From Arcuatula senhousia (lineage: Eukaryota; Mollusca; Bivalvia; Mytilida; Mytilidae), in contig OZ020307.1 in assembly GCA_963971305.1 (NCBI GenBank), positions 10,243,501-10,307,500 on the forward strand: 64,000 nucleotides of DNA, read 5' to 3'. The notes below the pieces were generated by a model. The model made no database searches, had not been told where the DNA came from, and was given only the letters and a program-made list of their open reading frames with translations. Positions 51,601-57,313 of the stretch are shown here, piece after piece. Made by a program: the position numbers and the translations under genes. Positions within the stretch are counted from its first letter, which is position 1. Every line of letters begins with the position of its first letter.

Positions 51601-54600
51601 GTTATTGCACATTTACTTTTACTCTGAAAAGTAAATACCATACATAGATAGATATTTTGTATTTCATTTTTGTTATTTGAAAATTTATTAATTACCTTAC
51701 ATCATGATTTAAAATTAAAAATGTAATTACCATATGATATTTGGAAAGGTGGAACAGAACAGAAAAACAGGGGAAGGAATAACCTGGAGCTAGGATGGAA
51801 TATCCTCCATCCAGCCCCATCGCTAGATATCAAGACACATTTTCATTCGTCCTGCTTAATACATTTCCTGCCAATTAGAAACAACTTGTATAACTAAACT
51901 CTATACTGTTTTATTGTAGGGGTTGGTCATGGTGGATCTTGTTCAGGTCAATATGTCCTCTGCCAATCAGAATTTACTTGTATAAATGACGTCTGCAACT
52001 GTGAAATCACTGAATATTATTACAATGGAGCCTGCTATCCATGTAAGATTAATGCGTAATACATGCATGCATCTCCTACCTCCTGGCCGAGTTCTTTCAT
52101 ACCATAGTTAACTAATGTAATTGTCATTGTCCTGGTAGTAATGGCCCAGAAAGACTTAAATAAAGTGGAGTCAAAACATTACAATGTCAATGAAGATGAC
52201 TATTTTTACAGCACTATTACATCGATTTAAGTTGGCCCAACATTGATATAAAAATATATAAAAATATGCATTGAAAGTCCCTCACAAAATACATAAATAT
52301 GTCTAAATGGTCTGCATTTGCCATCACTTAACTTAGCTGAATATTATTGTCTATCTGTGCATCCATTGTCCTTTATCTTTAAAAATCATTTTTATTCAGA
52401 GCTTTTAGTACTATATAACATATGTTTAATTAAACCATGATGATTTTGTTTGTTTCAGTGGTAGGTTATATGGGGACTTGTCAGGTTGCTGAGGCGTGCC
52501 AGGCTGAATATGTTTGTCGTGATAATTTGTGCCAGTGTGCTACTGATGAGTACCACTCATTAGGAACCTGTTATCCAAGTAAGTCTTTTTATTAAAGGAT
52601 TGGTTTAAACAAATTAAAAGATGTATTGAAAATAAATATTAAACAAATTAAAAGATGTATTGAAAATAAATAATTTTGAGATTGATTTTATTACTTCTTT
52701 TGGTGAACCCGAAGGGTGAACCAAAAAACAAGTGATAAAGTCGATCTCAAAATCAAAAAGTCATATATTCTCTTTATTGGTAATTAATTGTGACGTAACG
52801 TACTGACCCGATAATTTCGGTGATACACACCTGTTCGTGAGACAGACTTTATCAGTCAGTACACATCAAAGGAAAAATGTACTTATTATCGATAAAGGAA
52901 TTTACTGTACGAAAAGGACATTTTGCTGCTTAGGATTTAATTTTACATATTTTGTTTGGAAATATGTTCACTTAAGTTGATTGATTCTTGCAAAGTTTCA
53001 GGGATTTAACTGAGAAACAAGTCCAAACTTTGTGTGGTTTTATTTTGTTAATGTATCTTTTATGGGATTTATTTTACAGAGGAATCTCAGAGTGGATCTT
53101 GTGGTACAGATGATAATTGTCTTTCTAACTTGGCCTGTCTGTCCAACACATGTTCCTGTAGTGCTGGCCTTGAATGGAACGCTCAGCAACAAATGTGTAT
53201 TACTCCTGCAGGTAAATGTTTATCCAATGGGGACATTGCATTTGGAACAGATCTAAAGGTAGATTGTGATTTACCTACGAAGGTAATGCTTTTGGTCACA
53301 TGCATTTACTTTCCAAGAGACAATTTAATTGTTACTTGTTATAATAGAGTTTGTAAGTGTTAATGGATAAGAGGTAATAGGGTTTTTATGAAAATGAATG
53401 TGGAAATCATCAAAAGAGATGTTCTCAATTTAGTTAGTGACTTCTACAGATTCAAAAATGACCTGTGACCTGAAAGCATTTTAGGGCCAATTTTTCACCT
53501 TCATTTGGATAGAAATGGCTTACCTTAAAGTTTAAACATTCATTTAAAAATCAACCTGTGACCTTATTACAAGTATGCATTAAAATGGACCTCAAAACAA
53601 TCTAAAAAAGTTACTTTTTTTGTTAAATCTTCAAATGCATTGTTTTTGTGTGTGTTTTTTTTTCATGTGCATTTGGTGTATCTTTTCAATTTTTTTACAA
53701 AACATTTGATATTGGCAATTTTTCAGGATCTGATAGTGTTTTTGTCTCTACAATTGATTTTTACTATTTTGTAGCATCTGGTGATGTTTAACTTTATCTG
53801 ATTTTGACTGTTTTTTTTCAGGATCTGGTAATGTTTTTAAATGTATATCCGATTTTTTCAGGATTTGGTAATGTTTTGACTGTTAATATGATTTTTTAAC
53901 TATTTTCAGGATCTGGTAATGCTTTTGACTACATTTGATTTTGACTGTTTTTCAGTGTCTGGTTGTGTTTTTTACTGTTTTTCAGGGTCTGGTTATGTTT
54001 TTTACTGTTTTTCAGGGTCTGGAAGTGTTTTTGACTGAACATTTGTTTTTTTTTACTGTTTTTCAGGGTCTGGTAATGTTTTTGACTGTACATTTGTTTT
54101 TTTGACTGTTTTTCTGGGTCTGGTAATCTTTTTGACTGTACTTTTGATTTTTGACTGTTTTTCAGGGTCTGGCAGTGTTTTTGACTGTACATTTGAAGTT
54201 GGGCAGTCCTGTCCATTGAACATAGCAGGAAATTATAGGATATACCCTGTAAGTATGTGAATATCAAATCCTAGAGCTGATCCACTTAGGAGGCTAAAAG
54301 GGGGAGGGGGTTTCTTGGTCCATCAATCACAGAACTACAGAAATTGTCAATGGCCCTAGGTGACTTGCTGGTCTTGGCTTATTAGAAAGCTTGTTATTCT
54401 TCTTTGTAGAAAGGGTTATACTGTTTAATCCCTGTCCAAGCATGCAACTTCAGTTAATTTTCAACTGTTTATCTTACCAACTTGAAATTCAGCATGGGTC
54501 CTATATTGCAAGTACTGATTTCAGGTCTGTTGGATACCTACTTCTTTTTACCTTACGAAGTCAGTTTTGGCCATTACTAGTTAATGGTTTCTATGAGTCT

Positions 54601-57313
54601 GATGTTACAATAAAAAATAACCTGTGTGCACTGTGCAGATTTATCTGAACATCATGAAAGGCAATTTCAATCGAAACGGTATCTTTAAAGCAAAGTCTGT
54701 GACATATCATTTATTTAACATCGGTTCATCGCATATATTCTAAGGAATATGTTGGTGAATATTTTCAGTGCATTTAAAAGTGTTAAGTTTGTTTTTTTTC
54801 TCTGTCTTTGTAAGATTTCCCCTAAATTGCAGTTTTTAAATGCATATATCATGAGAATGAGGTCTGTGTAACACTTAGAACTATACTGTAAACCAGGAAT
54901 TTTTTCATGACAGTTTTATTTACAGGATATTCTGGTTGACATTGATAGCGTGAAAATTAAACAGCATGAATATATTAGTCTTCCACTGTAGTCGATGTAC
55001 AGTATCATTACAGTGGGAATTTAAAAATTTTCAAGCTAAAATCCAGTCGTTCTTCTGCATAAAAACACTGCATGAAAGTTTCCCAGTCTACAGTATGTCT
55101 ATTTGGTATAGTCCCACCTTAAAATAATCCTTTGTCATCTTTTGTGTTCATTACTATTGTAGGATGGGGGTGTAACAGTGTATGTCCCTCACGAGCCCTA
55201 TGGTGGAAGTGGTCGTTTCCTGTATTTTGGAAAAGAAATGGAAGGAACTGTGACATATACAAATCCTCAAGGAATATCAGGTACAAAAATTTAACAACAT
55301 TACAACATTACTTAAATTATCGGATTCTTGTATTCCAATTTCATATGAACGAAAAAAATATGTGATCGTATAGTGTTATGGCCATGTCGTCTTTGCTGCC
55401 AATGTGTTGTTGTCTTTGGACATTTGGTTTCTGTGCCATAACCTGAGTTAATGTTGACTGATTGTTATGAAACTTTGATATGATGCAACCTCTGAAGGAA
55501 GCTTCCTATTGCTCTTATTGGTATTGTGGATCCTACCGTTTCAGAATAAGGGCCAAAGAGGGCTAAAACGTGTATATTAACTGATGTAGAATGTTTATTT
55601 TTTATCAACATTTGGTCATTCTTTTTCATTGTATTCCACAATAAATTCTGTCAACAAGACATGTCAACATATTTTTACTTGCACCATAACAGTGCTATTG
55701 AGGGTCAAAGTCAGGTCACACTAAAAAAAAATCAACTTTTTTAATTTGTGGTCTATCAAATTTTTTTTTACATTGGAATCCATGTAAAAATTTGCATCAT
55801 GTTAACCCTATTCCTTTTATCATTTTTGAGAACTTAGAAGTTAAAGATCCAAAAGGGCCAACTATAAGAGTTTGTGTTGGCAAATGGTTTTTTGCAAGAA
55901 TTTAAGTTCCATTTGCCCAACCAGTTGTTGTGAAGTTTAAATACTGGTATGATGTTACTAACCATTAAAGAAAGCTTTCATACGAATTGGAGGGTTTGTG
56001 ACCTCTAAAAAAAGGAAAACGGGGCCAAAGGGACAAATGAATGTTGCATTGGAGGGATTGTGGTCCCTACCATATTTCAGAAAAAAGGGACCAAAAGAGG
56101 CAAATGAATGATTTAATAAACTGCTGTCAAAAATTTATTTTTCATCTGATTTTGATCATTCAACTGAATGAGTCAACAGTATTTATGTATCTTGCACTAT
56201 TACATCAATTTAAGTTTGCCAAACATTGATATAAATATATAAAAAAATGTCAAATATGCATTGAAAGTCTCTCAAAAAATACATTAATATGTCTTCATGA
56301 TCTGCTAGACCACTTTGGTCTGCATTTACCATCAATTAACATAGCTGGATATTATTGTCTGTCTCTGCATCCATTGTCCATTATATTTTTCAAACGTCGA
56401 CTTTTTTGACACCACAAGTCCAGCTGTAACTAAACTTGTTACTTAAAGATCTTCAAAATAAATACAAGGGTCAGAGTTGTAGGACCATTCCTTTTAGAAA
56501 TCCCCCTTGTATTTTGTTCTAAATTGTACTTATTTGTGTATATGAGTCCTTAATTGCCCAATATATTTCTGTTATTTTTCAGGTTCCTATTGCCTAGACT
56601 TAGCCACATATTTGATAAATGCCTGGAGTTATATTAAGATTTATACAAGAGAGGGAAGTCAGGGTACCAAAACCCTGCTACAAGATGTTCCGTTTGACAA
56701 AACTACGAGTGTCTTCCAATGGTTTACACATTCACAGACTGTTCAGCTGTCTTCATCAACTCAGGTAATAAGATAAATGTTCAGGACACACCATCTAGAA
56801 ATGCTACAGATGACTTCATCAACTCAGGTAATAAGATAAATGTTCAGGACTCAACATCTAGAAATGATCATTTAAAAACGCAATGTTGAACAGCTAGTTA
56901 AGTTCCAAATTACAATATTAAAAGAACTCACAACAACTATTCAAATATGTTTTAAAATCTATTGGTCTGTCAGTCTGTCTGTCCATATATCTCTTGAGAG
57001 CAGCTCCTCACAACAACTTAATGGATTTAGATGAAACTTCAAATAAAGAAAGTAAATTATATGGAGATGTGCATGAGGATAATTTTTGTTCTCAGATATC
57101 ATTCAGGGGAGATTATTTGATGTAAACCTTTTCTTTCCAAGATAGTGTTTTACAAGAAGCAGGTGTGTTCATTGTGGGCTTGCTCTCAGTATTCCTATTT
57201 AAGACTTTTATGTATTGAATATTTTTCAGATTGTGATTGATGCTTCAGGAACAATTGGCTCATACAGTTCTGCCTCTATGGACAATATCCAACTGAATGC
57301 TGGACCATGTTAA
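24567..57313 (+). CDS. Secreted astacin metalloprotease with EGF, CUB, MAM and cysteine-rich modules (27 exons, 5' end missing)
   Basis: The spliced model is 24567-24657, 25794-25911, 26455-26521, 31444-31629, 32398-32518, 34482-34583, 35384-35487, 37848-37930, 41955-42091, 42637-42750, 44083-44198, 45182-45311, 45660-45862, 47108-47180, 48635-48697, 49062-49181, 49411-49524, 49952-50068, 50517-50636, 51243-51299, 51920-52042, 52459-52578, 53080-53211, 54166-54248, 55163-55280, 56583-56764, 57230-57313. All junctions are GT-AG. The sum is 3078 nt, exactly divisible by three, ending in TAA. Domains in order are pro-site and astacin protease (~194 aa), EGF, CUB-like, EGF, MAM, nine cysteine-rich exons, MAM. 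Module exons are phase 1-1, as in shuffled extracellular proteins. The protein should be secreted and zinc-dependent. The signal peptide and propeptide were not found. Many splice junctions are tandemly duplicated (see findings). Domain order is unlike meprins or tolloids, so no gene symbol is given. Confidence 0.85.
25794..25911 (+). CDS. Astacin exon 2
   Basis: Encodes TPAFRDTILEAIDYFNSLTC then VQFVPRNGEADYLFFQLTNR across the junction. This matches the astacin helix (A...W...TC..F), with the first conserved Cys in SLTCVQF. Phase 1 in, phase 2 out. Confidence 0.9.
26455..26521 (+). CDS. Astacin exon 3
   Basis: Encodes LCYSYIGKNGGKQILHLGEE followed by CP. This is the C.S.IG..GG.Q...LG..C block of astacins, giving two of the four conserved cysteines. 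Phase 2 in, phase 0 out. The following 4.9-kb intron is filled by a 33-bp minisatellite. Confidence 0.9.
26662..31060 (+). repeat. 33-bp minisatellite, about 100 copies, split by a hAT-like insertion
   Basis: The unit is CACATGGAAAGGATCAGTTT plus TGTCTGCTATGTA, with GGATCAG/GGATGAG/GGGTGG variants. Blocks at 26662-27407 and 28225-31060 surround an inserted element. A 354-bp higher-order unit repeats three times (marker TGTACAAACG at 28391, 28745 and 29099). The unit length is a multiple of three and many indels are 3 bp, so all forward frames stay open for hundreds of codons (for example 28165-30018). That explains the long frames, and no protein is implied. It lies in the intron between astacin exons 3 and 4. 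Confidence 0.95.
27408..28224. mobile_element. hAT-like non-autonomous transposon inside the 33-bp array
   Basis: Inverted ends CAGTGTTCCAGC and GCTGGAACACTG, with the 5-bp duplication TATCT on both sides (27403-27407 and 28225-28229). The 817-bp interior has no transposase. The CAGTGTTC end is typical of hAT-type elements. A 5-bp duplication is shorter than the usual 8, though shorter ones are known in some hAT groups. It split the minisatellite after the array formed. Confidence 0.8.
31444..31629 (+). CDS. Astacin exon 4 (catalytic zinc site and Met-turn)
   Basis: Encodes IGTILHELMHALGFIHEQTR, PDRDRVLDV and, later, SSIMHYG. HELMHALGFIHE is the full HExxHxxGxxHE zinc motif: three His ligands and the catalytic Glu. 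SIMHY is the Met-turn with the fifth-ligand Tyr. All active-site residues are intact, so an active protease is expected. Phase 0 in and out. Confidence 0.95.
32035..32175 (-). mobile_element. Fragment of element-D family
   Basis: GTTGCGGTCGTATCATGCTG with flanking GGGCTGCATGTG and ATAGACTATCCATATTA is the reverse complement of 8890-9010. Only the left end is present. Confidence 0.6.
32398..32518 (+). CDS. Astacin exon 5 (domain C-terminus)
   Basis: Encodes SKMQVRPEYQGAKVGGWKNN then KELMFSDIRRVMTLYNCVPS. LMFSDIRRVMTLYNC is the end of the astacin fold with its last Cys. The donor CAG|GTAAAC is in phase 1. This exon end plus its donor is the unit of the tandem array that follows, so the exon can also extend in frame by 13 or 26 residues before a TGA at 32623-32625. 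Confidence 0.9.
32490..33703 (+). repeat. 39-bp minisatellite copying the exon 5 splice donor about 30 times
   Basis: The unit is ACTGTATAACTGTGTACCAT plus CAGGTAAACAATGGTCGAC, that is, the last 24 nt of exon 5 plus 15 nt of intron. Every unit keeps CAG|GTAAAC or GTAAAG. The frame continues from exon 5 (CVPSGKQWSTLYN repeated) until TGA at 32623-32625. The same TGA variant recurs at 33481-33483, 22 units later, showing a higher-order duplication. Long frames on either strand here are repeat translation. Confidence 0.95.
34122..34333. mobile_element. MITE with TACTGT termini
   Basis: TACTGTTAACCA on the left is inverse to TGGTTTACAGTA on the right. The interior is rich in short CGCGA/AAAGTTTGT motifs. 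No coding capacity. Confidence 0.6.
34482..34583 (+). CDS. EGF-like exon 1
   Basis: A phase 1-1 exon encoding GCSQTCENHGFLDQNCQCRC then PEFFTGATCQNLVT. The six-cysteine C...C....C.C.C...F.G..C pattern is an EGF-like module, often found directly after an astacin domain. Acceptor TCTGTTATAG, donor GTACGT. Confidence 0.9.
35384..35487 (+). CDS. CUB-like domain exon 1
   Basis: Encodes SCGEIRTLSAGEEYTIHSSN then NPVGSNGLDCVWFFK. An opening CG and a later C.W (here CVWFFK) are the start of a CUB domain. Phase 1 in, phase 0 out. Confidence 0.8.
35499..35701. mobile_element. MITE with 25-bp inverted ends
   Basis: TACCGTATATCGTGTTATTT on the left mirrors AAATAACCCGATATACGGTA on the right, with TTGGCG/GCCAA extending the pair. 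It lies only 12 nt downstream of the CUB exon 1 donor. TA-type ends; no coding capacity. Confidence 0.85.
35761..37298 (-). mobile_element. Tandem-core, hairpin-ended element I (minus orientation)
   Basis: Starts with the stem-loop TAGCTCA...TCAGGTGAGCTA and a CGTCCGTC microsatellite. Three long (~500-575 bp) units follow (GTTAACTCCTCTGACAC, CATGGCCGC, AACAACCCATGTA). It ends CAGGTGAGCGATTCAGGCTC ATGGGAGCCTCTTGT. It is a dispersed bivalve-type repeat. Open frames inside are not genes. Unit 1 carries a small LINE-tail insertion. Confidence 0.65.
36260..36337 (+). mobile_element. 78-bp LINE 3'-tail insertion with TGTAAC duplication
   Basis: CCCTCTTGGGCCCTTAATTG then GACTTAATAAA and a TTATC tail, flanked by TGTAAC at 36254-36259 and 36338-36343. 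The matching position in the next unit (near 36840) lacks the insert, which shows the empty site. Confidence 0.7.
37541..37674. mobile_element. 134-bp MITE with CTGGCCCCAGTTTCA ends
   Basis: CTGGCCCCAGTTTCAAAAAA and CATCTC on the left are inverse to GAGATGTTTTATGAAACTGG GGCCAG on the right. No coding capacity and no clear flanking duplication. Confidence 0.75.
37848..37930 (+). CDS. CUB-like domain exon 2 (first copy of a ~35-copy exon array)
   Basis: Exon of 83 nt encoding ATLNSVNIDCETSQLMIKHD then LVQQKFPE, with donor GA|GTAAGT. Phase 0 in and phase 2 out, fitting both neighbours. The acceptor is AATCAAG, 15 nt after a branch-like CTAAC. Any of the following copies could serve instead, because each carries the same exon with an AACAAG acceptor and GTAAGT donor. 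I chose the first because only it has a normal intron upstream. Confidence 0.6.
37848..41215 (+). repeat. 95-bp tandem array of a whole exon, about 35 copies
   Basis: Each unit is an 83-nt exon (GCGACTCTAAACAGTGTCAA ... CCCAGA) plus a 12-nt spacer GTAAGTAACAAG that starts with GT and ends with AG. I count 35 units with a donor (two of them GCAAGT) and a last degenerate unit without one. Reading through a spacer meets TAA, so two adjacent copies cannot be translated together. A 461-bp block of five units (one 14 bp short) is present twice without difference (39171-39631, 39632-40092). In six units TGT is replaced by ATT. Confidence 0.95.
41216..41954. other. Intron sequence, one short dispersed repeat
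   Basis: 41320-41450 holds a GTCTGTCTGTCTGTCC microsatellite and CAACTCCTTTATAACCACC sequence. It is related to that at 56965-57080 in a later intron. A partial look-alike of the next exon's start occurs near 41861-41900 (TTTCAGCC, then TTTTAAACCTGAGTATATAA). Confidence 0.5.
41955..42091 (+). CDS. CUB-like domain exon 3
   Basis: Encodes DQCQSTDFKPEYITTLNGQA then DSMLIYFGADYGTTSTYDIT and VRPFLS. The C-terminal strands of the CUB-like domain are followed by a phase 1 exit. Acceptor ACATTTTCAG, donor GTTTGT. Confidence 0.85.
42541..42636 (+). CDS. Alternative in-frame 5' extension of EGF exon 2 (duplicated acceptor)
   Basis: A second TTTGTTTCAG acceptor 96 nt upstream of the main one opens the same frame: GCLRNPCLDGSPCIDNQDST, LCVSINQSIFIS, then the normal exon. 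It is a tandem duplicate of the exon's own start, joined by an ATCA-repeat linker. Use would add 32 residues with four cysteines. Whether it is used is unknown. Confidence 0.35.
42637..42750 (+). CDS. EGF-like exon 2
   Basis: A phase 1-1 exon encoding GCLSNPCLDGSPCIDNQDGT then YVCQCFLGYSGADCSVVT. This is a classic EGF with the C.NPC...G.C......Y.C.C..GY.G..C pattern. Donor GTAGGT. Confidence 0.95.
43101..43767 (-). mobile_element. Tandem-core, hairpin-ended element K (minus orientation)
   Basis: Stem-loop TATACCCCATGCAAC...GTTGCAGAGGGTATA, then GTCCGTCCGTC. Four ~175-bp units follow (GTGAACACAACTCCTCTTAAAC, GAAACTTGGTATGCAAGAAG). The far end is cut by the MITE that follows. Confidence 0.65.
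43768..43969. mobile_element. MITE with TACTGTGG ends
   Basis: TACTGTGGTTTCATTAT and its inverse AATGAATCCACAGTA bound about 200 bp rich in TTTTCGTGG-type motifs. It interrupts the end of element K. Confidence 0.65.
44083..44198 (+). CDS. First MAM domain, exon 1
   Basis: Encodes ATSTVTSRFESNLETNSFLH, then QVKGDNYLGYDLFHMVHYN. The F-E-S-N-L start and the WxxxxxxN-type spacing match a diverged MAM domain. Phase 1 in, phase 0 out. Assignment rests on continuity with the next three exons. Confidence 0.7.
44785..45181 (+). repeat. Minisatellite copying the acceptor of the next MAM exon
   Basis: About nine 43-44 bp units of TTATTTCTAGGACTTTTGGGG TATTATGAAATCTAATAAAATC. TTTCTAG|GACTTTTGGGGTATTA is the real acceptor and first bases of the exon at 45182. 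Decoy copies run into stops after about 20 codons, and several have lost the AG. Confidence 0.9.
45182..45311 (+). CDS. First MAM domain, exon 2
   Basis: Encodes DFWGIIAPEQNFMLVQKSDG then EPAHLSTSGGNSISALQSWP and TFE. Phase 0 in, phase 1 out. DFWG and the MLV..S.G..A.L.S run fit the early MAM strands. Confidence 0.8.
45660..45862 (+). CDS. First MAM domain, exon 3
   Basis: Encodes AAPRCLQMKYNVRYHTSAYK, ANIIVGYYQTDGTFTEVFNF and EGHEVKIDTNSTWQQLEVDI, then PSIQNLQ. The C..F.Y.....L.V......W....V.I pattern is the MAM core. Phase 1 in, phase 0 out. The exon end and donor are copied downstream. Confidence 0.85.
45836..46098 (+). repeat. Tandem copies of the MAM exon 3 donor
   Basis: CTTCCATCCAAAATCTACAG followed by GTAAG or similar occurs five times at about 45-60 bp spacing, with CTGAGAACAGCTGGAGGTGG copies between. 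The first is the real exon end. The others carry GTAAATA, GTAAGTA, ATAAGTA and GTAAGTA. Confidence 0.9.
46119..46735 (+). repeat. Intronic minisatellite, ~45/90 bp units
   Basis: Repeated GTGACCACAGTCAGCAAGGT CAAGGATATCTGATCAACAG with CACAAAGG variants, about 13 half-units. It follows directly on the copied donors and shares CTACAGNTAAGTG with them, so it may have grown from the same seed. Confidence 0.85.
47108..47180 (+). CDS. First MAM domain, exon 4
   Basis: Encodes VEIRCFYGYAFASIDDVVLK then AGTC. The A.IDD..L..G.C ending is diagnostic of MAM domains. Phase 0 in, phase 1 out. Two degenerate copies of acceptor plus exon start lie upstream at about 46988 and 47057. Confidence 0.9.
47243..47998 (-). 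mobile_element. Tandem-core, hairpin-ended element L (minus orientation)
   Basis: Stem-loop TATACCCCCACTCG...GAGGGGGCTATA, then GTCCGTCCGTCTGTCC. About four ~150-190 bp units follow (CTACTGGATGGATTGGTTTC, CCTTTCCAGGTCAGTCC). The end is GAGTGGGGGTATGCTTAGCA CGC...CAACCCCTTGTTATA. Element M at 57597 is a plus-orientation relative. Confidence 0.7.
48361..48390. repeat. Short palindrome pair
   Basis: TTCATTAATGAA occurs twice in a row, giving a self-complementary stretch. Otherwise 48000-48634 is featureless intron. Confidence 0.6.
48635..48697 (+). CDS. Cysteine-rich exon 1 (half module)
   Basis: A phase 1-1 exon encoding GSTIQCQSTEYYDTVNLMCR and P. Two cysteines with EYYD between them. It resembles the C-terminal half of the modules that follow. 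Confidence 0.75.
48840..49061 (+). repeat. Degenerate upstream copies of the next exon's acceptor and start
   Basis: AGGAGCCATTAATATCAAG (48842), AGAAACCAGTAATACTGAGT CCTGCCCTCT (48911) and AGGAGCCAGTGATACC (48972) are successive partial copies of the real exon start at 49062. Each is preceded by TTAT or TTAG. A partial copy of the exon's 3' part also follows it (49228-49290). Confidence 0.85.
49062..49181 (+). CDS. Cysteine-rich exon 2
   Basis: A phase 1-1 exon encoding ASNTESCPLGIECQTGLLCT, NGQCGCSSDKYWDGTTCQ. Cysteine pattern C....C.....C....C.C....YW....C. An alternative acceptor three bases later (49065) is equally in frame. Function of the module is unknown; it is somewhat like EB-type modules. 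Confidence 0.85.
49411..49524 (+). CDS. Cysteine-rich exon 3
   Basis: Phase 1-1; encodes LKSDGTSCGSGEECLSTYCD then GTCTCPSGQYWTGSVCEN. Same pattern as exon 2 with the TCPSGQYW core. Acceptor ATTTTACAG, donor GTAAGT. Confidence 0.9.
49952..50068 (+). CDS. Cysteine-rich exon 4
   Basis: Phase 1-1; encodes QVGNGYSCSSNNACQTGLNC then ISGTCQCNADQYWDYVCKP. Consistent module spacing. An open frame starting at 49877 runs over the acceptor in a different frame and is a shadow. Confidence 0.9.
50517..50636 (+). CDS. Cysteine-rich exon 5
   Basis: Phase 1-1; encodes KKSDGAVCGSGHECLSPLLC then NSGSCRCPSGQYWDGTTCVQ. Closest to exon 3, suggesting recent module duplication. Donor GTAAGA. Confidence 0.9.
51243..51299 (+). 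CDS. Cysteine-rich exon 6 (half module)
   Basis: Phase 1-1; encodes TSCDEATEYFDPVTSQCKP. Two cysteines only, the same half-module type as exon 1 of this series (EYFD against EYYD). Acceptor TGTCTTTGCAG, donor GTAAGT. Confidence 0.8.
51920..52042 (+). CDS. Cysteine-rich exon 7
   Basis: Phase 1-1; encodes RVGHGGSCSGQYVLCQSEFT then CINDVCNCEITEYYYNGACYP. Acceptor TTATTGTAG, donor GTAAGA. Confidence 0.9.
52211..52385 (+). repeat. Intronic repeat shared with a later intron
   Basis: About 175 bp starting GCACTATTACATCGATTTAAG match 56197-56400 in direct orientation, including CATTGATATAAA and GCATCCATTGTCC. The two copies lie in two introns of the same gene. Confidence 0.75.
52459..52578 (+). CDS. 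Cysteine-rich exon 8
   Basis: Phase 1-1; encodes LVGYMGTCQVAEACQAEYVC then RDNLCQCATDEYHSLGTCYP. Acceptor TGTTTGTTTCAG, donor GTAAGT. A 37-bp direct duplication in the intron follows at about 52604-52680. Confidence 0.9.
53080..53211 (+). CDS. Cysteine-rich exon 9
   Basis: Phase 1-1; encodes KESQSGSCGTDDNCLSNLAC, LSNTCSCSAGLEWNAQQQMC then ITPA. The donor at GCAG|GTAAAT is needed to enter the next exon in phase. If the intron is retained, the frame runs on with six more cysteines to a stop at 53359-53361 (see findings). Confidence 0.85.
53690..54165 (+). repeat. Minisatellite copying the acceptor of the second MAM domain
   Basis: About eight or nine 45-60 bp units of GACTGTTTTTCAGGGTCTGG TAATGTTTTTGACTGTACATTTG, more decayed on the left. 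TTTTTCAG|GGTCTGG and the next 30 bases are the acceptor and start of the exon at 54166. Several decoys keep a complete acceptor. Confidence 0.9.
54166..54248 (+). CDS. Second MAM domain, exon 1
   Basis: Encodes GSGSVFDCTFEVGQSCPLNI then AGNYRIYP. FDCTFE.G.SCP is the standard MAM opening (F.C.FE.G.C). Phase 1 in, phase 0 out; donor GTAAGT. Confidence 0.9.
55163..55280 (+). CDS. Second MAM domain, exon 2
   Basis: Encodes DGGVTVYVPHEPYGGSGRFL then YFGKEMEGTVTYTNPQGIS. Phase 0 in, phase 1 out. Acceptor TACTATTGTAG, donor GTACAA. Confidence 0.85.
55370..56190 (+). repeat. Dispersed intronic repeat
   Basis: Degenerate ~330-bp units around GTTATGAAACTTTGATATGATG and GGACCAAAAGAGGCAAATGA. The style matches the other tandem cores in the window but without clear ends. 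56197-56400 is the second copy of the repeat at 52211. Confidence 0.45.
56583..56764 (+). CDS. Second MAM domain, exon 3
   Basis: Encodes GSYCLDLATYLINAWSYIKI, YTREGSQGTKTLLQDVPFDK and TTSVFQWFTHSQTVQLSSST, then Q. The C..F.Y.....G.L.V pattern of MAM. Phase 1 in, phase 0 out. The exon end with its donor TCAACTCAG|GTAATAAG is repeated 61 bp downstream. Confidence 0.9.
56747..56865 (+). repeat. Two-copy duplication of an exon end and donor
   Basis: CTTCATCAACTCAGGTAATA AGATAAATGTTCAGGAC occurs at 56751 and 56812. Use of the second donor would add in-frame intronic sequence only up to a TAA at the original junction, so it is probably silent. Confidence 0.9.
57230..57313 (+). CDS. Second MAM domain, exon 4 and stop
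   Basis: Encodes IVIDASGTIGSYSSASMDNI then QLNAGPC and TAA (57311-57313). The S..IDNI.L..G.C-like ending closes the MAM domain and the protein. A donor GTAATA seven bases after the stop suggests a spliced 3' UTR. A decayed copy of the exon end lies at 57431-57462. Confidence 0.95.
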   Translation: MVIDASGTIGSYSSASMDNIQLNAGPC

